Below, one piece after another: positions 50,163 to 61,211 of a stretch of DNA of 64,000 nucleotides. The notes beneath the pieces were generated by a model that saw only the letters and a list, made by a program, of their open reading frames with translations, did not search any database and was not told the origin of the DNA. Origin of the DNA: Planctomycetota bacterium (lineage in GTDB: Bacteria > Planctomycetota > UBA1135 > UBA2386); the NCBI GenBank assembly GCA_027621295.1, contig JAQCBR010000002.1, positions 1 to 64,000 of the forward strand. Reading direction: 5' to 3'. Numbering within the stretch: position 1 is the first letter of the stretch; every line of letters starts with the position of its first letter. The position numbers and the translations under genes were made by a program.

Positions 50163-51800
50163 TCAGTGCTTGGCGCCGTGGCCGTAGTCGTAGAGCTCCC
50201 CGGTCACGACCGGCTCTTCGTCGAAGTTGTAGAGGTTCGGCGGAGTCGGCGACTCCCAGTCCATCGTGACGCCGCCCCACTCGTTGGCGGCGGCCTTGCG
50301 GCCTGCGAACAGCGAGTGGATCAGGTAGCCGAGCATCAGCGCGAAGCCGATGCCGAGGATCACGGCGCCGACCGTCGACCACTGGTGGTAGATCTGCCAC
50401 TCAGGGATGTAGGTGGCGTAGCGACGCGGCATGCCCTGGCTTCCCATCGCGAACTGCGGGAGGAAGGTCACGTTGAAGCCGACGAGGATCAGGATCGCCG
50501 AGATCTTGGCGAGCGTCTCGTTGTACATCCGCCCGAACATCTTCGGCCACCAGTGGTGGACACCGGCGAAGAACGCCAGAGCGGTCGAGCCCATCATCAC
50601 CGCGTGGAAGTGCGCGACGACGAAGTAGGTGTCGTGCAGGTGGATGTCGACCGACAGCGTGCCGAGGAAGACACCGGTCAGGCCGCCGATCGCGAAGATG
50701 ATCAGGAACGCGATCGCGTAGAGCATCGGCGCGGTCAGCGCGACCGAGCCACCCCAGATCGTCGCGACCCAGCTGAACTCCTTGATGGCGGTCGGGATCG
50801 CGACCAGCATCGTCAGGAAGGAGAACGCGAGCATCACGAACTCCGACTCGCCGCTGGTGAACATGTGGTGTCCCCAGACGAGGAAGCTGATCACCGCGAT
50901 CGAGATCGAGGAGAAGGCGAGCAGCTTGTAGCCGAACAGCGGCTTGCGCGAGTGGACGGTGACCACCTCGCTGATCACACCCATCGCCGGCAGGATCATG
51001 ATGTAGACCGCCGGGTGGGAGTAGAACCAGAAGAAGTGCTGGAAGAGCACCGGGTCACCACCGTGCGCCGGGTCGAAGATCCCGATGTGGTAGAGGTGCT
51101 CGAAGGCCAGCAGCAGGACCGTGATGCCGAGCACCGGCGTCGCGAGGACCTGCAGGACGCTGGTCGCGTAGATCGCCCAGCAGAACAGCGGCAGCTTGAA
51201 CCACGTCTGCCCGCGGGCGCGCATCTTGTGGATCGTCACGATGAAGTTCAGCCCGGTGAAGATCGAGCTGAAGCCCAGCGTGAAGACGGCGAGACCCATC
51301 GACACGACCGCCTGCTGCGTCTGCAGCGAGTAGGGCGTGTAGAACGTCCAGCCCGTGTCGACCGCACCCGACAGGATCGAGTAGATCGCCATGATCGTCC
51401 CGGTGAGCCACAGGTAGAAGCTCGCCAGGTTGAGGCGCGGTAGGGCCACGTCCGGCGCGCCGAGCATCAGCGGCAACACGAAGTTGCCGAGTGACGCCGG
51501 GATCGCCGGGATGATGAAGATGAACACCATGAACACGCCGTGCAGCGTGAACACCTGGTTGTAGACGGCGTTCTCGAAGATCGCGCCGTCCGGCGTCCAG
51601 AGGTGCAGGCGGATCAGCAGGGCCAGGATGCCGCCGCACAGGAAGGCGGCGGTCACACCGACCAGATACATCAGGCCGATGCGCTTGTGGTCGAGCGTGC
51701 CAGCCCAGGACCAGAAGCCCTTGGTGACGTCGAGGTAGCTAGGCTCCTTGCGCGAGCCGGCCTCGGGCGCCTTTTCGATGTCGGGAACGTAGGTCGTCAT
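50163..51800 (-). CDS. ctaD: Cytochrome c oxidase subunit I, A2-type
   Basis: This 545-residue 12-helix catalytic subunit holds heme a, heme a3 and CuB. The low-spin heme and CuB histidines are in family blocks [42 protein letters not shown] and [14 protein letters not shown]. The motif YSHPAVY, with Ala in place of the HPEVY glutamate, is the mark of A2-type oxygen reductases such as the Rhodothermus caa3 enzyme. It reduces oxygen to water and pumps protons. It is encoded in the order ctaC-D-E-F with alternative complex III upstream. Confidence 0.96.
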   Translation of the reverse strand: MTTYVPDIEKAPEAGSRKEPSYLDVTKGFWSWAGTLDHKRIGLMYLVGVTAAFLCGGILALLIRLHLWTPDGAIFENAVYNQVFTLHGVFMVFIFIIPAIPASLGNFVLPLMLGAPDVALPRLNLASFYLWLTGTIMAIYSILSGAVDTGWTFYTPYSLQTQQAVVSMGLAVFTLGFSSIFTGLNFIVTIHKMRARGQTWFKLPLFCWAIYATSVLQVLATPVLGITVLLLAFEHLYHIGIFDPAHGGDPVLFQHFFWFYSHPAVYIMILPAMGVISEVVTVHSRKPLFGYKLLAFSSISIAVISFLVWGHHMFTSGESEFVMLAFSFLTMLVAIPTAIKEFSWVATIWGGSVALTAPMLYAIAFLIIFAIGGLTGVFLGTLSVDIHLHDTYFVVAHFHAVMMGSTALAFFAGVHHWWPKMFGRMYNETLAKISAILILVGFNVTFLPQFAMGSQGMPRRYATYIPEWQIYHQWSTVGAVILGIGFALMLGYLIHSLFAGRKAAANEWGGVTMDWESPTPPNLYNFDEEPVVTGELYDYGHGAKH

Positions 51801-51819
51801 CGGTGCTTGTCCTCGTGTG

Positions 51820-52827
51820 TCACTTCAGGGTCTTGAGCCACTCGAGGATGTCGCCGACGGCTTCGTCGGAGAGCTGCGCCTCGGTGAATTCCGGCATCAC
51901 GGGCGCGTAGCCCTCGACGACCTTGGCCATCGGCTTCCGGATCGACTCGCGGATGTAGGCTTCGTCCGCGGTGTAGGCATTGCCGTCGGTGTGGCGTCCC
52001 TCGCGGCCGACGAGGCCGAGGAAGCTGGGGCCGACGAGGCGCGAGCCATCCACCGAGTGGCAGGCCACGCAGTTGAGCTTGTAGTAGAACTCGCCGCGGC
52101 CGACCGGGTCCTCCGGCAGCAGGTCCCACGGCTTCTCGTCGAACTGCTCCTGCGAGACGACGTAGACCTTCCGGTGCATGACCGAGTGGCCGTCGCCGCA
52201 GTATTCGGAGCAGAACAGGTCGAAGCCGCCGATCAGGTTGCCGAACGCGTCGGTCTGCGGCTGTCCGGCGGCGTCGAGGAGCGGACCGTTCTCGACGGTC
52301 GGCTGGAACCACACGATCTGCTTCACCCCCGGGACGACGTCGCGCTTGGCGCGCATCGCCGGCACGTAGAACGAGTGCAGGACGTCGCGGGACGTCATCG
52401 TGAACTTCACCGGCTTGTCCACGGGCACGTAGATGTGCTCGGACGCCGTGGTGGCGCCGGGGTGGTAGAAGTTCCAACCCCACTTGAACGCCTCGACGCG
52501 GTACTGGAGCGCGTCGGCGGGCGCGACCTGCTGGTCGAGGTTGCCCTTGAGGCCCCAGGCGAACGCCAGCATGACGACGACGGTCGGGATCAGCGTCCAG
52601 ACCACTTCGAGCGTCGTGTTGTGCGTCGTGTTCGAGAGCGCCGGCTGGTCCGGGGTCTTCCGCCGGTGGGCGATCGACGAGTAGACGAGGAGCGCCAGGA
52701 TCAGGCCGAACGAGGCGAGGCTGACCCAGACGAGGAAGTAGAACAGCTCATCGACGTCGCCGGCGAAGGTCGAAGCCTGCGGCGGCAGCTGTCCGAGCGG
52801 ATCTTGGAACGCGATCACGGGCTGCAC
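51820..52827 (-). CDS. ctaC: Cytochrome c oxidase subunit II with fused cytochrome c (caa3 type)
   Basis: The product is 335 residues from GTG 52827; a TTG immediately before it is also possible. Two membrane helices ([41 protein letters not shown]) precede the CuA domain. CuA ligands lie in [12 protein letters not shown] (His) and [15 protein letters not shown] (C-E-C-H-M). The C-terminal cytochrome c domain has CVACHSVDG and the axial Met likely in [13 protein letters not shown]. The fusion makes this a caa3-type oxidase. It lies 14 bases after the SCO gene. Confidence 0.94.
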   Translation of the reverse strand: MQPVIAFQDPLGQLPPQASTFAGDVDELFYFLVWVSLASFGLILALLVYSSIAHRRKTPDQPALSNTTHNTTLEVVWTLIPTVVVMLAFAWGLKGNLDQQVAPADALQYRVEAFKWGWNFYHPGATTASEHIYVPVDKPVKFTMTSRDVLHSFYVPAMRAKRDVVPGVKQIVWFQPTVENGPLLDAAGQPQTDAFGNLIGGFDLFCSEYCGDGHSVMHRKVYVVSQEQFDEKPWDLLPEDPVGRGEFYYKLNCVACHSVDGSRLVGPSFLGLVGREGRHTDGNAYTADEAYIRESIRKPMAKVVEGYAPVMPEFTEAQLSDEAVGDILEWLKTLK

Positions 52828-52841
52828 CAAGGGGTTGGAGC

Positions 52842-53675
52842 TCAGGTCGTCGCGAGGCGGGGCTTCGCCCGCTCCCGGCGCCAGAGGACATAGATCATGG
52901 CCGAGAGGCCGAAGATGGTGAGGACCCCGCCGACGCGCATCACGGTCATGGCCGTGACGCGGTAGGCGCCGGTGTCGGGATCGAACGTGTAGCAGGTGAC
53001 AAGCAGGCTCTCGAGGAAGCCGCCGACCTTGCCGTCGCCGGCCTCGATGATCGCCCGGCGGAGCGTCTTCGGGGTCAGCTGCCTGGTGTCCAGGTAGCGG
53101 ACCACCTTGCCGCCCGGCGACAGGAGCACGACCGTGAACGGGTGGTCGATGTCCTTCGCGACGTCGTCGAAGCGGAAGCGCCAGCCGACGCTGCCGCTGA
53201 GCTTGCGGATCTGGTCCTCGGCGCCGGTCAGGAAGCTCCAGTCATCGGTCCAGGCCGGGGCCTCGAGGGCGGCGACGTAGGTCGCCTTCTTCTGTGCCGC
53301 GAGTTCGGGTCCCTCGTCGTGATGGACGCTGACGGTGAAGAACTGGAAGTCCTGCCCCGGGGTGAGGCCGCTGTCCGGGAGGTTCTGCAGGAGCTGGTTC
53401 AGCACGAACCCGCACATGCCCGGACAGTTGAAGTAGCCGAAGTTCAGAACGACCGGCAGGTCGCCGCGAACCGCCTCGGCGAGGTGGATCGGCGTGCCCG
53501 ACTCGTCGACGAAGCGGACGTCGAGATCGGCTTCCTGGCCGAGCTTGTCCTCCATCGTCGCCGCCTCGTCGACGACGGGCGGCAGTCCGTGGCCCCACTG
53601 CGCACACAGCGGGCTCAGACCGGCAGCCAGGGCTGCCAGCGAGACGCTGCGGATGAGTCGGGTGAGGGGTGCCAT
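52842..53675 (-). CDS. SCO1/SenC copper chaperone with C-terminal membrane anchor
   Basis: The 277-residue protein starts at the ATG at 53675 with a signal peptide (LIRSVSLAALAAGLSPLCAQ). The thioredoxin-like domain has the copper motif NCPGMCGFVLNQ (C-x3-C) and the later ligand His in DIDHPFTVVLLSPGGKV. A membrane helix near the C-terminus (LTIFGLSAMIYVLWRRERAK) anchors it. It delivers copper to CuA of the subunit II encoded just downstream. Longer frames upstream are Arg/Ser-rich and were not used. Confidence 0.93.
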   Translation of the reverse strand: MAPLTRLIRSVSLAALAAGLSPLCAQWGHGLPPVVDEAATMEDKLGQEADLDVRFVDESGTPIHLAEAVRGDLPVVLNFGYFNCPGMCGFVLNQLLQNLPDSGLTPGQDFQFFTVSVHHDEGPELAAQKKATYVAALEAPAWTDDWSFLTGAEDQIRKLSGSVGWRFRFDDVAKDIDHPFTVVLLSPGGKVVRYLDTRQLTPKTLRRAIIEAGDGKVGGFLESLLVTCYTFDPDTGAYRVTAMTVMRVGGVLTIFGLSAMIYVLWRRERAKPRLATT

Positions 53676-53742
53676 GGAGGTGGGGGTTCGAGCCAGTATC
53701 TCTCTTCGATGCGAGAGCGGGGGCTGTTGTCCGGGTCGTGGA

Positions 53743-54054
53743 CTACTTGCCTTGCTGCTTCTCGATGTACTTCTGGATCGCATCGTTGATGCCGATGCGA
53801 CCCTCACCGGCGGCGAGGCTCTCGGCCTCTCGCGCGCGGATCGCGTCGAGATCCTTGGTCGGCGTGAGCTCGATCACGCGCACACGCTGGTTGTGCGTGA
53901 CTTCGTTGAAGAACACAGCGAGGAGCCAGAAGGTCACGAACACACCGACGGTCGCGCCGAGGAGCCAGGTCCAGGTCAGCTTGCCGTTGATGTCGTTGGC
54001 CGGGTCCTGCTCGGGGATCTCCGGGTGGGGCTTGTTCGACGCGTGCGTGTCCAT
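53743..54054 (-). CDS. Small single-helix membrane protein in respiratory operon, unknown
   Basis: The 103-residue protein has one helix at about 27-49 (WTWLLGATVGVFVTFWLLAVFF) and a soluble charged C-terminus rich in Ala, Glu and Lys. I do not recognise its family. It lies between actF and the SCO gene, and gene order plus spacing make it part of the operon. It could be an assembly factor or a small subunit linking complex III and the oxidase (inference). Confidence 0.75.
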   Translation of the reverse strand: MDTHASNKPHPEIPEQDPANDINGKLTWTWLLGATVGVFVTFWLLAVFFNEVTHNQRVRVIELTPTKDLDAIRAREAESLAAGEGRIGINDAIQKYIEKQQGK

Positions 54055-54103
54055 GGTGGGCTGCGTTCGTCCGATGGGGTTGGGTTCGTGCGGCCGACGT
54101 CGA

Positions 54104-55360
54104 TCAGACGTTGTGGAAGTGCAGCGACTCGGCGAGGCGCGGGTCGCGCTCGGGGATCAGCGGCGTCGCGATGATGTTCTTGAGGGACATCGCCACGAAC
54201 AGCCCGAAGACTCCGACCACCGCGGTGATGTCGGTCCACGTCAGGTGGAAGCCGTGGTGATCGATGTTCGGCAGGATCTGGTAGGCCATGTCGCACCAGT
54301 GCATGACGAGCATGAACACGGCGGCGAAGGCCAGCGTCTTGGTGTTGCGCTTGATGTGGCGCGACATCAGGAAGCCGAACGGCACGAGGAAGTGACCGAC
54401 GCAGAGGGTCACGAACATCGCGTTCCACGTGCCTTCCGAACGGTGCGCGAACCAGATCGTCTCCTCGGGGAGGTTCGCGTACCAGATCAGCATGAACTGC
54501 GAGAAGCTCGTGTAGGCCCAGAACACCATGAAGGCGAACATGAGCTTGCCGATGTCGTGGTAGTGCTCGGTGTTGATGACATCACCGAGGTAGCCCTTCT
54601 TCGCGAGGTAGAGCGCGGTCAGGCCCATCGTGGCCATGACGCCGAGCACGCCGCCCGCGAAGTAGATGACGCCGAACATGGTCGAGAACCAGTGCGGGTC
54701 GAGGGACATGATCCAGTCGAACGCCGCGAACGTCGTCGTCAGACCGAAGAGCAGCAGGCCGGGGGCGGCCATGCGGGCCATCTTCAGCGAGCGCTGCGGG
54801 TCACCGTCCTGGTCCTGCGCGAGGCTCGCGCCGCGGAAGTAGCGGGCGAGGCCAGCCCAGATCACGAAGTAGAGAACGGCCCGGACGAAGAAGAACGGGA
54901 CGTTCAGGTAACCGCTCTTGCCGGCGATCACCGAGTCGTAGTCGGCGGCGGTCGGGTCGGTGATCTGCGCGTCGATCCAGTGGTGCCAGAGGTCGTGGTA
55001 CCAGAGGGCGACCGGCGCGAAGAGGATCGCCATCCACGGGAACAGCGTGCCTGCCATGTTCTCCGCGATGCGACGCACCACCACGCTCCAGCCGGCGCGG
55101 GTGATGTGCTGGATCATCACGAAGAACAGCGCGCCGAGCGCGACGCTCAGCGCGAACATGTAGGCCGTCAGGTAGGAGAACATCACCCGGTGACGGGCGT
55201 GGTCATCCTCTCCGAGGAAGGCCGGAACGATGCTGGCGACCAGGGCCACGGCGGAGACGCCGAGGATGCCCTTCTGGGTGCCGACGAGTTCGCCGGGGCG
55301 GACGCGCGTGACGACGCCGGGGGCGACCTGGTCGACAGTGGGTGCGGTGAGTGCGGTCAT
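54104..55360 (-). CDS. actF: Alternative complex III quinol:cytochrome c oxidoreductase subunit ActF
   Basis: The 418-residue protein with about ten membrane helices starts at the ATG at 55360; an upstream in-frame extension is not hydrophobic or conserved. Membrane blocks LTAYMFALSVALGALFFVMIQH, ARMAAPGLLLFGLTTTFAAFDW and SLDPHWFSTMFGVIYFAGG match the ActF subunit, a half-length relative of ActC. It probably contributes to quinol binding or proton movement. It is the sixth gene of the actABCDEF set, 84 bases after actE. Confidence 0.88.
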   Translation of the reverse strand: MTALTAPTVDQVAPGVVTRVRPGELVGTQKGILGVSAVALVASIVPAFLGEDDHARHRVMFSYLTAYMFALSVALGALFFVMIQHITRAGWSVVVRRIAENMAGTLFPWMAILFAPVALWYHDLWHHWIDAQITDPTAADYDSVIAGKSGYLNVPFFFVRAVLYFVIWAGLARYFRGASLAQDQDGDPQRSLKMARMAAPGLLLFGLTTTFAAFDWIMSLDPHWFSTMFGVIYFAGGVLGVMATMGLTALYLAKKGYLGDVINTEHYHDIGKLMFAFMVFWAYTSFSQFMLIWYANLPEETIWFAHRSEGTWNAMFVTLCVGHFLVPFGFLMSRHIKRNTKTLAFAAVFMLVMHWCDMAYQILPNIDHHGFHLTWTDITAVVGVFGLFVAMSLKNIIATPLIPERDPRLAESLHFHNV

Positions 55361-55444
55361 CGGCAGATGGGTCGCAGGAGAGCGGGCCGGTTCTGGGTGG
55401 TCCGGATCGGGCTCACTCGAAGACAGGGTCACTCGAAGACAGGA

Positions 55445-56047
55445 TCACTGGAAGCGCGTCTGCAGGGCGCGCACGTAGTGCACGATCGCCCAGCGATCCG
55501 CGACGGGGATCTGATGGCCGTAGGCCGGCATCGTGCCCTGGCCGTTGGCGATCACCTGGTAGAGGTAGCCGTCACCGGCTTCGACGAGGCGCTGTTCCTT
55601 GCCGAGGTCGGGCAGCGCGTAGTTGAAGGCCGCGGGGCTCGCGGTCTTCGCACGGAGCAGGACGGCGCCCTGTCCCGAGCCGCTGCGGTCGTGGCAGACA
55701 GCGCAGTAGATGTTGAACCGCTCCTGACCGCGGGCGAGGACCTCGGCGCTGGCGGGGACCGGGTTGGCGACGTAGCCGCCGTTCGCGTTCTGGTAGACCT
55801 CGAGCGGATCGTCGTCCATCGAACCACGAGCCACCGTGCCGGCCGGCGGCGTGCGCATCGCGCGGCCGTCGGTCCAGAACTCGAAGTCGACCCCCATCTG
55901 GGCCTTCAGCTTCTGCTGGAAGTCCATGTCGAGGACCGGGTGGATCGGCGGGGCCTTCTTGATGCCGCCGCGGCAGGCACCGAGGGAGGTGACGCCGAGC
56001 AGGGCGAGGGCGATGGCACCGATCTTGAGAATGCGGAGGTTGGTCAT
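55445..56047 (-). CDS. actE: Alternative complex III monoheme cytochrome c lipoprotein ActE
   Basis: The 200-residue protein has a lipoprotein signal ending LGVTSLGAC, then a proline-rich segment, then one cytochrome c domain with CAVCHDRSGSGQGAVL and a likely axial Met in GQGTMPAYGHQIP. This matches ActE, the membrane-anchored cytochrome that takes electrons from the pentaheme ActA. It follows actD by four bases. Confidence 0.92.
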   Translation of the reverse strand: MTNLRILKIGAIALALLGVTSLGACRGGIKKAPPIHPVLDMDFQQKLKAQMGVDFEFWTDGRAMRTPPAGTVARGSMDDDPLEVYQNANGGYVANPVPASAEVLARGQERFNIYCAVCHDRSGSGQGAVLLRAKTASPAAFNYALPDLGKEQRLVEAGDGYLYQVIANGQGTMPAYGHQIPVADRWAIVHYVRALQTRFQ

Positions 56048-56051
56048 CGGA

Positions 56052-56591
56052 TCAGTCCTCCAGGAGCTCCACGTTCTTGCCGCCGATCGACTCGAGGAAC
56101 TTCGCGGTGGCGCTGCGGTCGAACTTCGGGTCGGTCGCTTCCACCGACAGGAAGAACCGGTCGTCCGTCACGCGGTGGATCGAGCTGTGCTTGAAGATCG
56201 GGTGGTAGTGACGGGGCAGCTTGTTCAGCGCGAACATGCCGAACACGGCCGTCAGCGCCGACAGCAGGACCATCAGCTCGAAGGTGATCGGGATGGTCGC
56301 CGGCCACGCGTAGGGCAGCTTGCCCGACACGTAGATCGGGTAGTCGACCGCGTTCATCCACCACATCATCAGCTGCGCAGCCGTGATGCCGGTGATGCCG
56401 CCACCGATCACGAACCAGCCGAGGTGGCTCGGTCCGTGGCGGAGCGCCTTCTCGATCCCGTGGATCGGGAACGGCGTGTGGCTGTCGACCTGGACGTATC
56501 CGGCGTCGGTGGTCGCCTCGGCCGCCGCGTAGATGGCGGCGGGCGAATCGAACTCAGCGACGACGCCCCAGACGTTGGCTTCGGAGCTCAT
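56052..56591 (-). CDS. actD: Alternative complex III subunit ActD (DUF3341)
   Basis: The 179-residue protein carries the DUF3341 pattern: an N-terminal soluble part ([36 protein letters not shown]) followed by two membrane helices ([44 protein letters not shown]). Its ATG at 56591 overlaps the actC stop in ATGA. It is a structural subunit of alternative complex III. Confidence 0.92.
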   Translation of the reverse strand: MSSEANVWGVVAEFDSPAAIYAAAEATTDAGYVQVDSHTPFPIHGIEKALRHGPSHLGWFVIGGGITGITAAQLMMWWMNAVDYPIYVSGKLPYAWPATIPITFELMVLLSALTAVFGMFALNKLPRHYHPIFKHSSIHRVTDDRFFLSVEATDPKFDRSATAKFLESIGGKNVELLED

Positions 56592-58012
56592 GCGTGGCCC
56601 TCCGCGTGGCTGTCGCCGTGGTGGCCGTGGTGGGGGTTGGCCTCGGGCATCACGCCCTTGACTTCACTGATCGCGATGACCGGGAGGAACTTCGCGAAGA
56701 GCAGGAACATCGTGAAGAACAGACCGAAGCTGCCCAGGTAGGTCAGCACGTCGATGATCGTCGGCGAGAAGTAGCCCCAGCTCGACGGCAGGAAGTCGCG
56801 GTGGAGCGACGTGACCGTGATCACGAAGCGCTCGAACCACATCCCGATGTTCACGAAGATCGAGACGATGAAGAGCACCACCGGGTTGCGGCGGAAGCTG
56901 CGCACCCAGAACAGCTGCGGGCTGATGACGTTGCAGCTGATCATCGTCCAGTAGGCCCACCAGTACGGCCCGAAGGCGCGGTTGGTGAACGCGTACTGCT
57001 CGTATTCCACACCGCCGTACCAGGCGATGAAGAACTCCATGCCGTAGGCGTAGCCGACGAGAGTGCCGGTCAGCAGGAGGATCTTCGCGATGTTGTCGAG
57101 GTGGTTGAGCGTGATGAGGTTGTGCAGCCCGAGCCACGAACGGGCCGGGATCATCAGCGTCAGCACCATCCCGAAGCCGGAGAAGATCGCGCCCGCGACG
57201 AAGTAGGGCGGGAAGATCGTCGTGTGCCAGCCGGGGAGGAGGGAGACCGCGAAGTCGAAGGACACGATCGAGTGCACGGAGAGCACGAGCGGCGTGCTGA
57301 GTCCGGCCAGGATCAGGTAGGCCTTCTCGTAGTTGATCCAGTGGCGGTTGCTGCCGTGCCAGCCGAACGCGAAGAAGCCGTAGATCCGCGCGGCGATGTC
57401 GCGGCCCTGCGCGTAGGCGCGGTCACGGAACGTCGCGAGGTCGGGGATCAGGCCGACGAACCAGAACAGCGCCGACACCGTGAAGTAGGTCGACACCGCG
57501 AACACGTCCCAGAGGAGCGGGCTCTTGAAGTTCGGCCACATGGCCATCTGGTTCGGCACCGGGAAGACCCAGTAGATGACCCAGATGCGTCCGACGTGGA
57601 TCGCGGGGAAGATGCCCGCCGCCATGACGGCGAAGATCGTCATGGCCTCGGACGCGCGGTTGATCGACGTGCGCCACTTCTGCCGGAACAGGCAGAGGAT
57701 CGCCGAGATCAGGGTTCCGGCGTGGCCGATACCGATCCAGAACACGAAGTTCACGATCGGCCAACCCCAGCCCACCGGGACGTTGTTGCCCCAGACGCCG
57801 ACGCCGGTCCACACGAGGTAGCCGATCATCGCGAACAGGTTGAGCATGATCGCGATGCTCACCCCGAGGCCGAGGAACCACGCGCGCGGCGTGGTGGACT
57901 CGGTCGGGCGCGCGACGAGGGCCGTGACTTCCGCGAAGTTCTTGCCCCCTTCGACGAGGGGGGCCCGGAACAGCGGATTCTCGGGCTCGTCAATGACGGT
58001 GATCGAGGTCAT
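56588..58012 (-). CDS. actC: Alternative complex III NrfD-like membrane subunit ActC
   Basis: The 474-residue NrfD/PsrC-like protein has about ten helices and holds the likely quinol site. Blocks such as [45 protein letters not shown] and [23 protein letters not shown] are typical. The C-terminus is His-rich ([16 protein letters not shown]). The ATG at 58012 follows actB by four bases, and actD overlaps its stop. Confidence 0.94.
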   Translation of the reverse strand: MTSITVIDEPENPLFRAPLVEGGKNFAEVTALVARPTESTTPRAWFLGLGVSIAIMLNLFAMIGYLVWTGVGVWGNNVPVGWGWPIVNFVFWIGIGHAGTLISAILCLFRQKWRTSINRASEAMTIFAVMAAGIFPAIHVGRIWVIYWVFPVPNQMAMWPNFKSPLLWDVFAVSTYFTVSALFWFVGLIPDLATFRDRAYAQGRDIAARIYGFFAFGWHGSNRHWINYEKAYLILAGLSTPLVLSVHSIVSFDFAVSLLPGWHTTIFPPYFVAGAIFSGFGMVLTLMIPARSWLGLHNLITLNHLDNIAKILLLTGTLVGYAYGMEFFIAWYGGVEYEQYAFTNRAFGPYWWAYWTMISCNVISPQLFWVRSFRRNPVVLFIVSIFVNIGMWFERFVITVTSLHRDFLPSSWGYFSPTIIDVLTYLGSFGLFFTMFLLFAKFLPVIAISEVKGVMPEANPHHGHHGDSHAEGHA

Positions 58013-58016
58013 CGGC

Positions 58017-61000
58017 TCAGCTCAGCTCCGGGTTGGGGTTGCGGATCTTCGCGAGGTAGGTCGTTCGGGGCTTCACGTTGAGCTCGGAGAGCATCGCGTA
58101 GTGGAGCGGCGAGCCGGCGGTCACCTGATCGCCGGTCTTGCGGTCGACGATGCCGCGGAGCTTGGTCACCGCGGCTTCGGGATCGTTGATGTTGCCGAAC
58201 GTGATCGCGTCGGCCGGGCACGCCTGCTGGCACGCCGTGCGGATCTCACCGTCGCGAACCGCGCGGCCATCGACCTTGGCGGCCAGCTTGCCGGCGTTGA
58301 TGCGCTGCACGCAGTAGGTGCACTTCTCCATCACGCCGCGAGCACGGATGGTGACGTCCGGGTTGAACGCCATCTGCCGCTGCGGGGTGTGGTCCTTGTT
58401 GAAGTTGAACCAGTTGAAGCGGCGCACCTTGTAGGGGCAGTTGTTGCTGCAGTAGCGGGTGCCGATGCAGCGGTTGTAGGCCATGTCGTTCAGGCCTTCG
58501 GGGCTGTGCACCGTGGCCGCGACCGGGCACACGCTCTCGCAGGGCGCGTTCTCGCACTGCATGCATGGCACCATCTGGTGCACGACCTGCGGGTCGTCCT
58601 CGAGCGGCACCCCATCCTGGGTGGCAGGACCCGTGAAGTAGCGGTCCATGCGGTTCCAGAACATCTCGCGGCCGTTCGCGATCTGCTCCTTGCCGACCAT
58701 CGGGATGTTGTTCTCCGACACGCATGCGGTGACGCACGCGTTGCAGCCGGTGCAGGTGTTGAGGTCGATGACCATCGCCCACTGGTAGCCCTGGCTGTAG
58801 TCCCGTTCGGTCCACAGCGAGTGCATCAGCTGGCTCTCGACCTTGCCCTGGAGCTTGGCCGCCTTGGCGAGCGGCGACGCGTCGACCGCGGTCCAGTCCT
58901 TGTCGGCCTTGAACGCGGCGAGGTCGTTCTCGCGGACGAGCGGGCGGCCTTCCATGACCCCGTGCTCCTGCGAGGAGACGAGGGTGTGGGTGCGGCCCGT
59001 CTTGGTCACCGAGGCGCCAGCGGCGTAGTGCGGGGCGTCGGAGCCGCGCAGCGGGTAGGCGTCGAAGCCCGGCAGCTCGGCCACCGTGCAGTCGGAGGCC
59101 ATCTTGCGGCCGTATCCGAACCAGACGGTGACCGCGTTCTCGGCGTGACCCGGCTGGATCCAGACGGGGCCTTCGATCGTGCGGCCGCCGACCTTCACCT
59201 GGACGACGTCCGAGTTGTAGACGCCCAGCGCGTCAGCCGTGCTGCGGCACATCAGGACCGCGTTGTCCCAGACCAGCTTCTCGATCGGCGACGGCAGCTC
59301 CTGCTGCCACGGGTTGTTCGAGTAGCGGCCGTCGAGCAGCGTCGGACAGGCGCGGAAGCCGACCTCGATCGCCTGCGCGGTGGGCGCCTGGGCAACCGGG
59401 GCGGCGGTCACGGCCGCGGCGATCGCGGCGGCCGCGAGCGTCGGGGTGGCAGCGTCCTGCGCGGTGCCCGCGATCACGCCGTCGTGGAGCGCCTTCTGCC
59501 AGAAAGCCTCGAAGGCCATGCCCGACGGCTTGCGCGCCTGCCAGGTGGCCCGGACCAGCGCATCGCCTTCCTTGGGCTCGGTGAGCAGCTCGGAGAGGAT
59601 CTCCGCGGTCGACCGACTGTTCGGGTAGAGGCGATCGATCAGCGGTTGGACGATCGCTGCCGTGCCGTCCAGGGCGACCGTGTCGCTCCACTGCTCGAGC
59701 GAGTGCGACATCGGGATGTGCCAGCTCGAGACCTTCGCGGTCTCGTCGATCCACATGCCGCAGTGCACGCGGTGCGAGACCTTGGCGTAGGCGCCCGCGA
59801 ATCCGAGGTCGGCCGGCGCGTCGAGGACGGGGTTCGTCCCGAGGCAGACCAGCGTGTCGACCTGTCCCGCGTTCATCGCTTCGACCAGCGCGCGCACGTC
59901 CGCGAGCGTGTCGCCGGCGAGTGCTGCGGGCGTCCGCGTGTAGGCGATCGTCTTGCCGTTGGCGCCGAGGTGCGCGTTGATCGCGTGTGCGGCGGCGTGG
60001 ACCGCGGCGGACTGGCGGGGGCCGACCACCACGCATGCTTCGCCGTTCGCCGCGCGGAGGTCCTGGGCGACCGCAGCGATCCAGTTCTTGCCGTTCTTCT
60101 CGAACTTGCGGGCGGCGTGCGCCTTGGCTGCGGCTTCCATGCCCGGGACGCCGAGGGCGGCCGCCAGGGCGAACACGGCCGAGCTGATCTCCGCACCCGA
60201 CAGGCGGAAGCGGTGGTCGGCGTTGCTGCCGGTCAGCGTGTAGGTCGGCTCGACGACGTAGAGGCGCGAGACGCTGCCGTCACGGTCAACGATCTTGCGG
60301 CCTTCTGCCCAGCTCCGCGTCGCGGCGAGCGAGTTGGCATCGGTGCCCAGGAAGTCGCTGTCGAAAGCGGCGACGACCTTGGCCTTCGCGAAGTCGTAGT
60401 GCGCGTCGAAGGCCTCACCGAAGGCGAGCTTGCTGCCCGCGACCTGGTGATCGCGGACCAGCGGGCTCCACGTGTGGACCTGCATCTTGGGGAGCGCCGA
60501 GCGGGCCTCGGCGACCATCCGCGCCACGGTCGGCGACGCGGTCGGCTGCATCAGCACGCGGAGACCGGCGCCCTCGTCGCCGGCGAGCTTCAGCGCGTGC
60601 TCGCCCCAGAAGCTGCGGAAGTCGGCGAGCGTGTGGTGGTGCTCGTGGTCCCCACCATGACCGTGGTCACCATGGTCGTCGTGGCCTTCGCCCGCGGCAT
60701 CGTTCTCGGCCTCGTGCGGCGTCCGCACCCACTTGCTGCGCGCCGGGTCGAAGAGGTTGAGCACCTCGGCCTGCGCGAACGAGTCGACGCCGCCCTTCGA
60801 ACCCGGATGGTCCGGGTTGCCCTCGACCTTGGTCGGCCGCCCGTCGCTGCTGCGGACGAGCACACCCATGCCGTAGCCGTGGCGCTCGAGCGAGGTCGCG
60901 TAGAAGTTCGGGATGCCCGGCACCAGGCCTTCGGGCCGCTTGGCGTAAGGCAGGATCTCACGACCCGGCTTGCGGCAGCTGGTCATCCCAGCCATCGCGA

Positions 61001-61211
61001 CCGAGGCGGCGACCACGCCGAGGAACCGTCGACGCGAGACCGGGTCGGCGAGCGAGCCGTCCGCGAACGGACCCTCGTCGGCACCGACCGCGAACTCGCG
61101 GCGCAGCACGTCCTGGAACTCCGGGGTGTCTGCGAGCTGGTCGAGGCTGCGCCAGTAGACCTTGTCGCCAGCGGACCCCGAGGACCGCGGTTGGATCTGC
61201 ATGTCGGTCAT
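58017..61211 (-). CDS. actB: Alternative complex III iron-sulfur subunit ActB
   Basis: The 1064-residue protein is a molybdopterin-oxidoreductase-like domain fused to an iron-sulfur domain. The ATG at 61211 overlaps the actA stop (ATGA). A twin-arginine signal lies at residues 59-79 ([11 protein letters not shown]...GMTSC) with a lipobox Cys79. The first domain (about 90-790) lacks obvious cofactor cysteines, as expected for ActB. The ferredoxin-like part (about 815-1000) has [38 protein letters not shown] and [12 protein letters not shown], enough for several clusters. A His-rich insertion lies at 177-193 ([17 protein letters not shown]). It passes electrons from quinol toward cytochromes ActA/ActE. 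Confidence 0.95.
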   Translation of the reverse strand: MTDMQIQPRSSGSAGDKVYWRSLDQLADTPEFQDVLRREFAVGADEGPFADGSLADPVSRRRFLGVVAASVAMAGMTSCRKPGREILPYAKRPEGLVPGIPNFYATSLERHGYGMGVLVRSSDGRPTKVEGNPDHPGSKGGVDSFAQAEVLNLFDPARSKWVRTPHEAENDAAGEGHDDHGDHGHGGDHEHHHTLADFRSFWGEHALKLAGDEGAGLRVLMQPTASPTVARMVAEARSALPKMQVHTWSPLVRDHQVAGSKLAFGEAFDAHYDFAKAKVVAAFDSDFLGTDANSLAATRSWAEGRKIVDRDGSVSRLYVVEPTYTLTGSNADHRFRLSGAEISSAVFALAAALGVPGMEAAAKAHAARKFEKNGKNWIAAVAQDLRAANGEACVVVGPRQSAAVHAAAHAINAHLGANGKTIAYTRTPAALAGDTLADVRALVEAMNAGQVDTLVCLGTNPVLDAPADLGFAGAYAKVSHRVHCGMWIDETAKVSSWHIPMSHSLEQWSDTVALDGTAAIVQPLIDRLYPNSRSTAEILSELLTEPKEGDALVRATWQARKPSGMAFEAFWQKALHDGVIAGTAQDAATPTLAAAAIAAAVTAAPVAQAPTAQAIEVGFRACPTLLDGRYSNNPWQQELPSPIEKLVWDNAVLMCRSTADALGVYNSDVVQVKVGGRTIEGPVWIQPGHAENAVTVWFGYGRKMASDCTVAELPGFDAYPLRGSDAPHYAAGASVTKTGRTHTLVSSQEHGVMEGRPLVRENDLAAFKADKDWTAVDASPLAKAAKLQGKVESQLMHSLWTERDYSQGYQWAMVIDLNTCTGCNACVTACVSENNIPMVGKEQIANGREMFWNRMDRYFTGPATQDGVPLEDDPQVVHQMVPCMQCENAPCESVCPVAATVHSPEGLNDMAYNRCIGTRYCSNNCPYKVRRFNWFNFNKDHTPQRQMAFNPDVTIRARGVMEKCTYCVQRINAGKLAAKVDGRAVRDGEIRTACQQACPADAITFGNINDPEAAVTKLRGIVDRKTGDQVTAGSPLHYAMLSELNVKPRTTYLAKIRNPNPELS

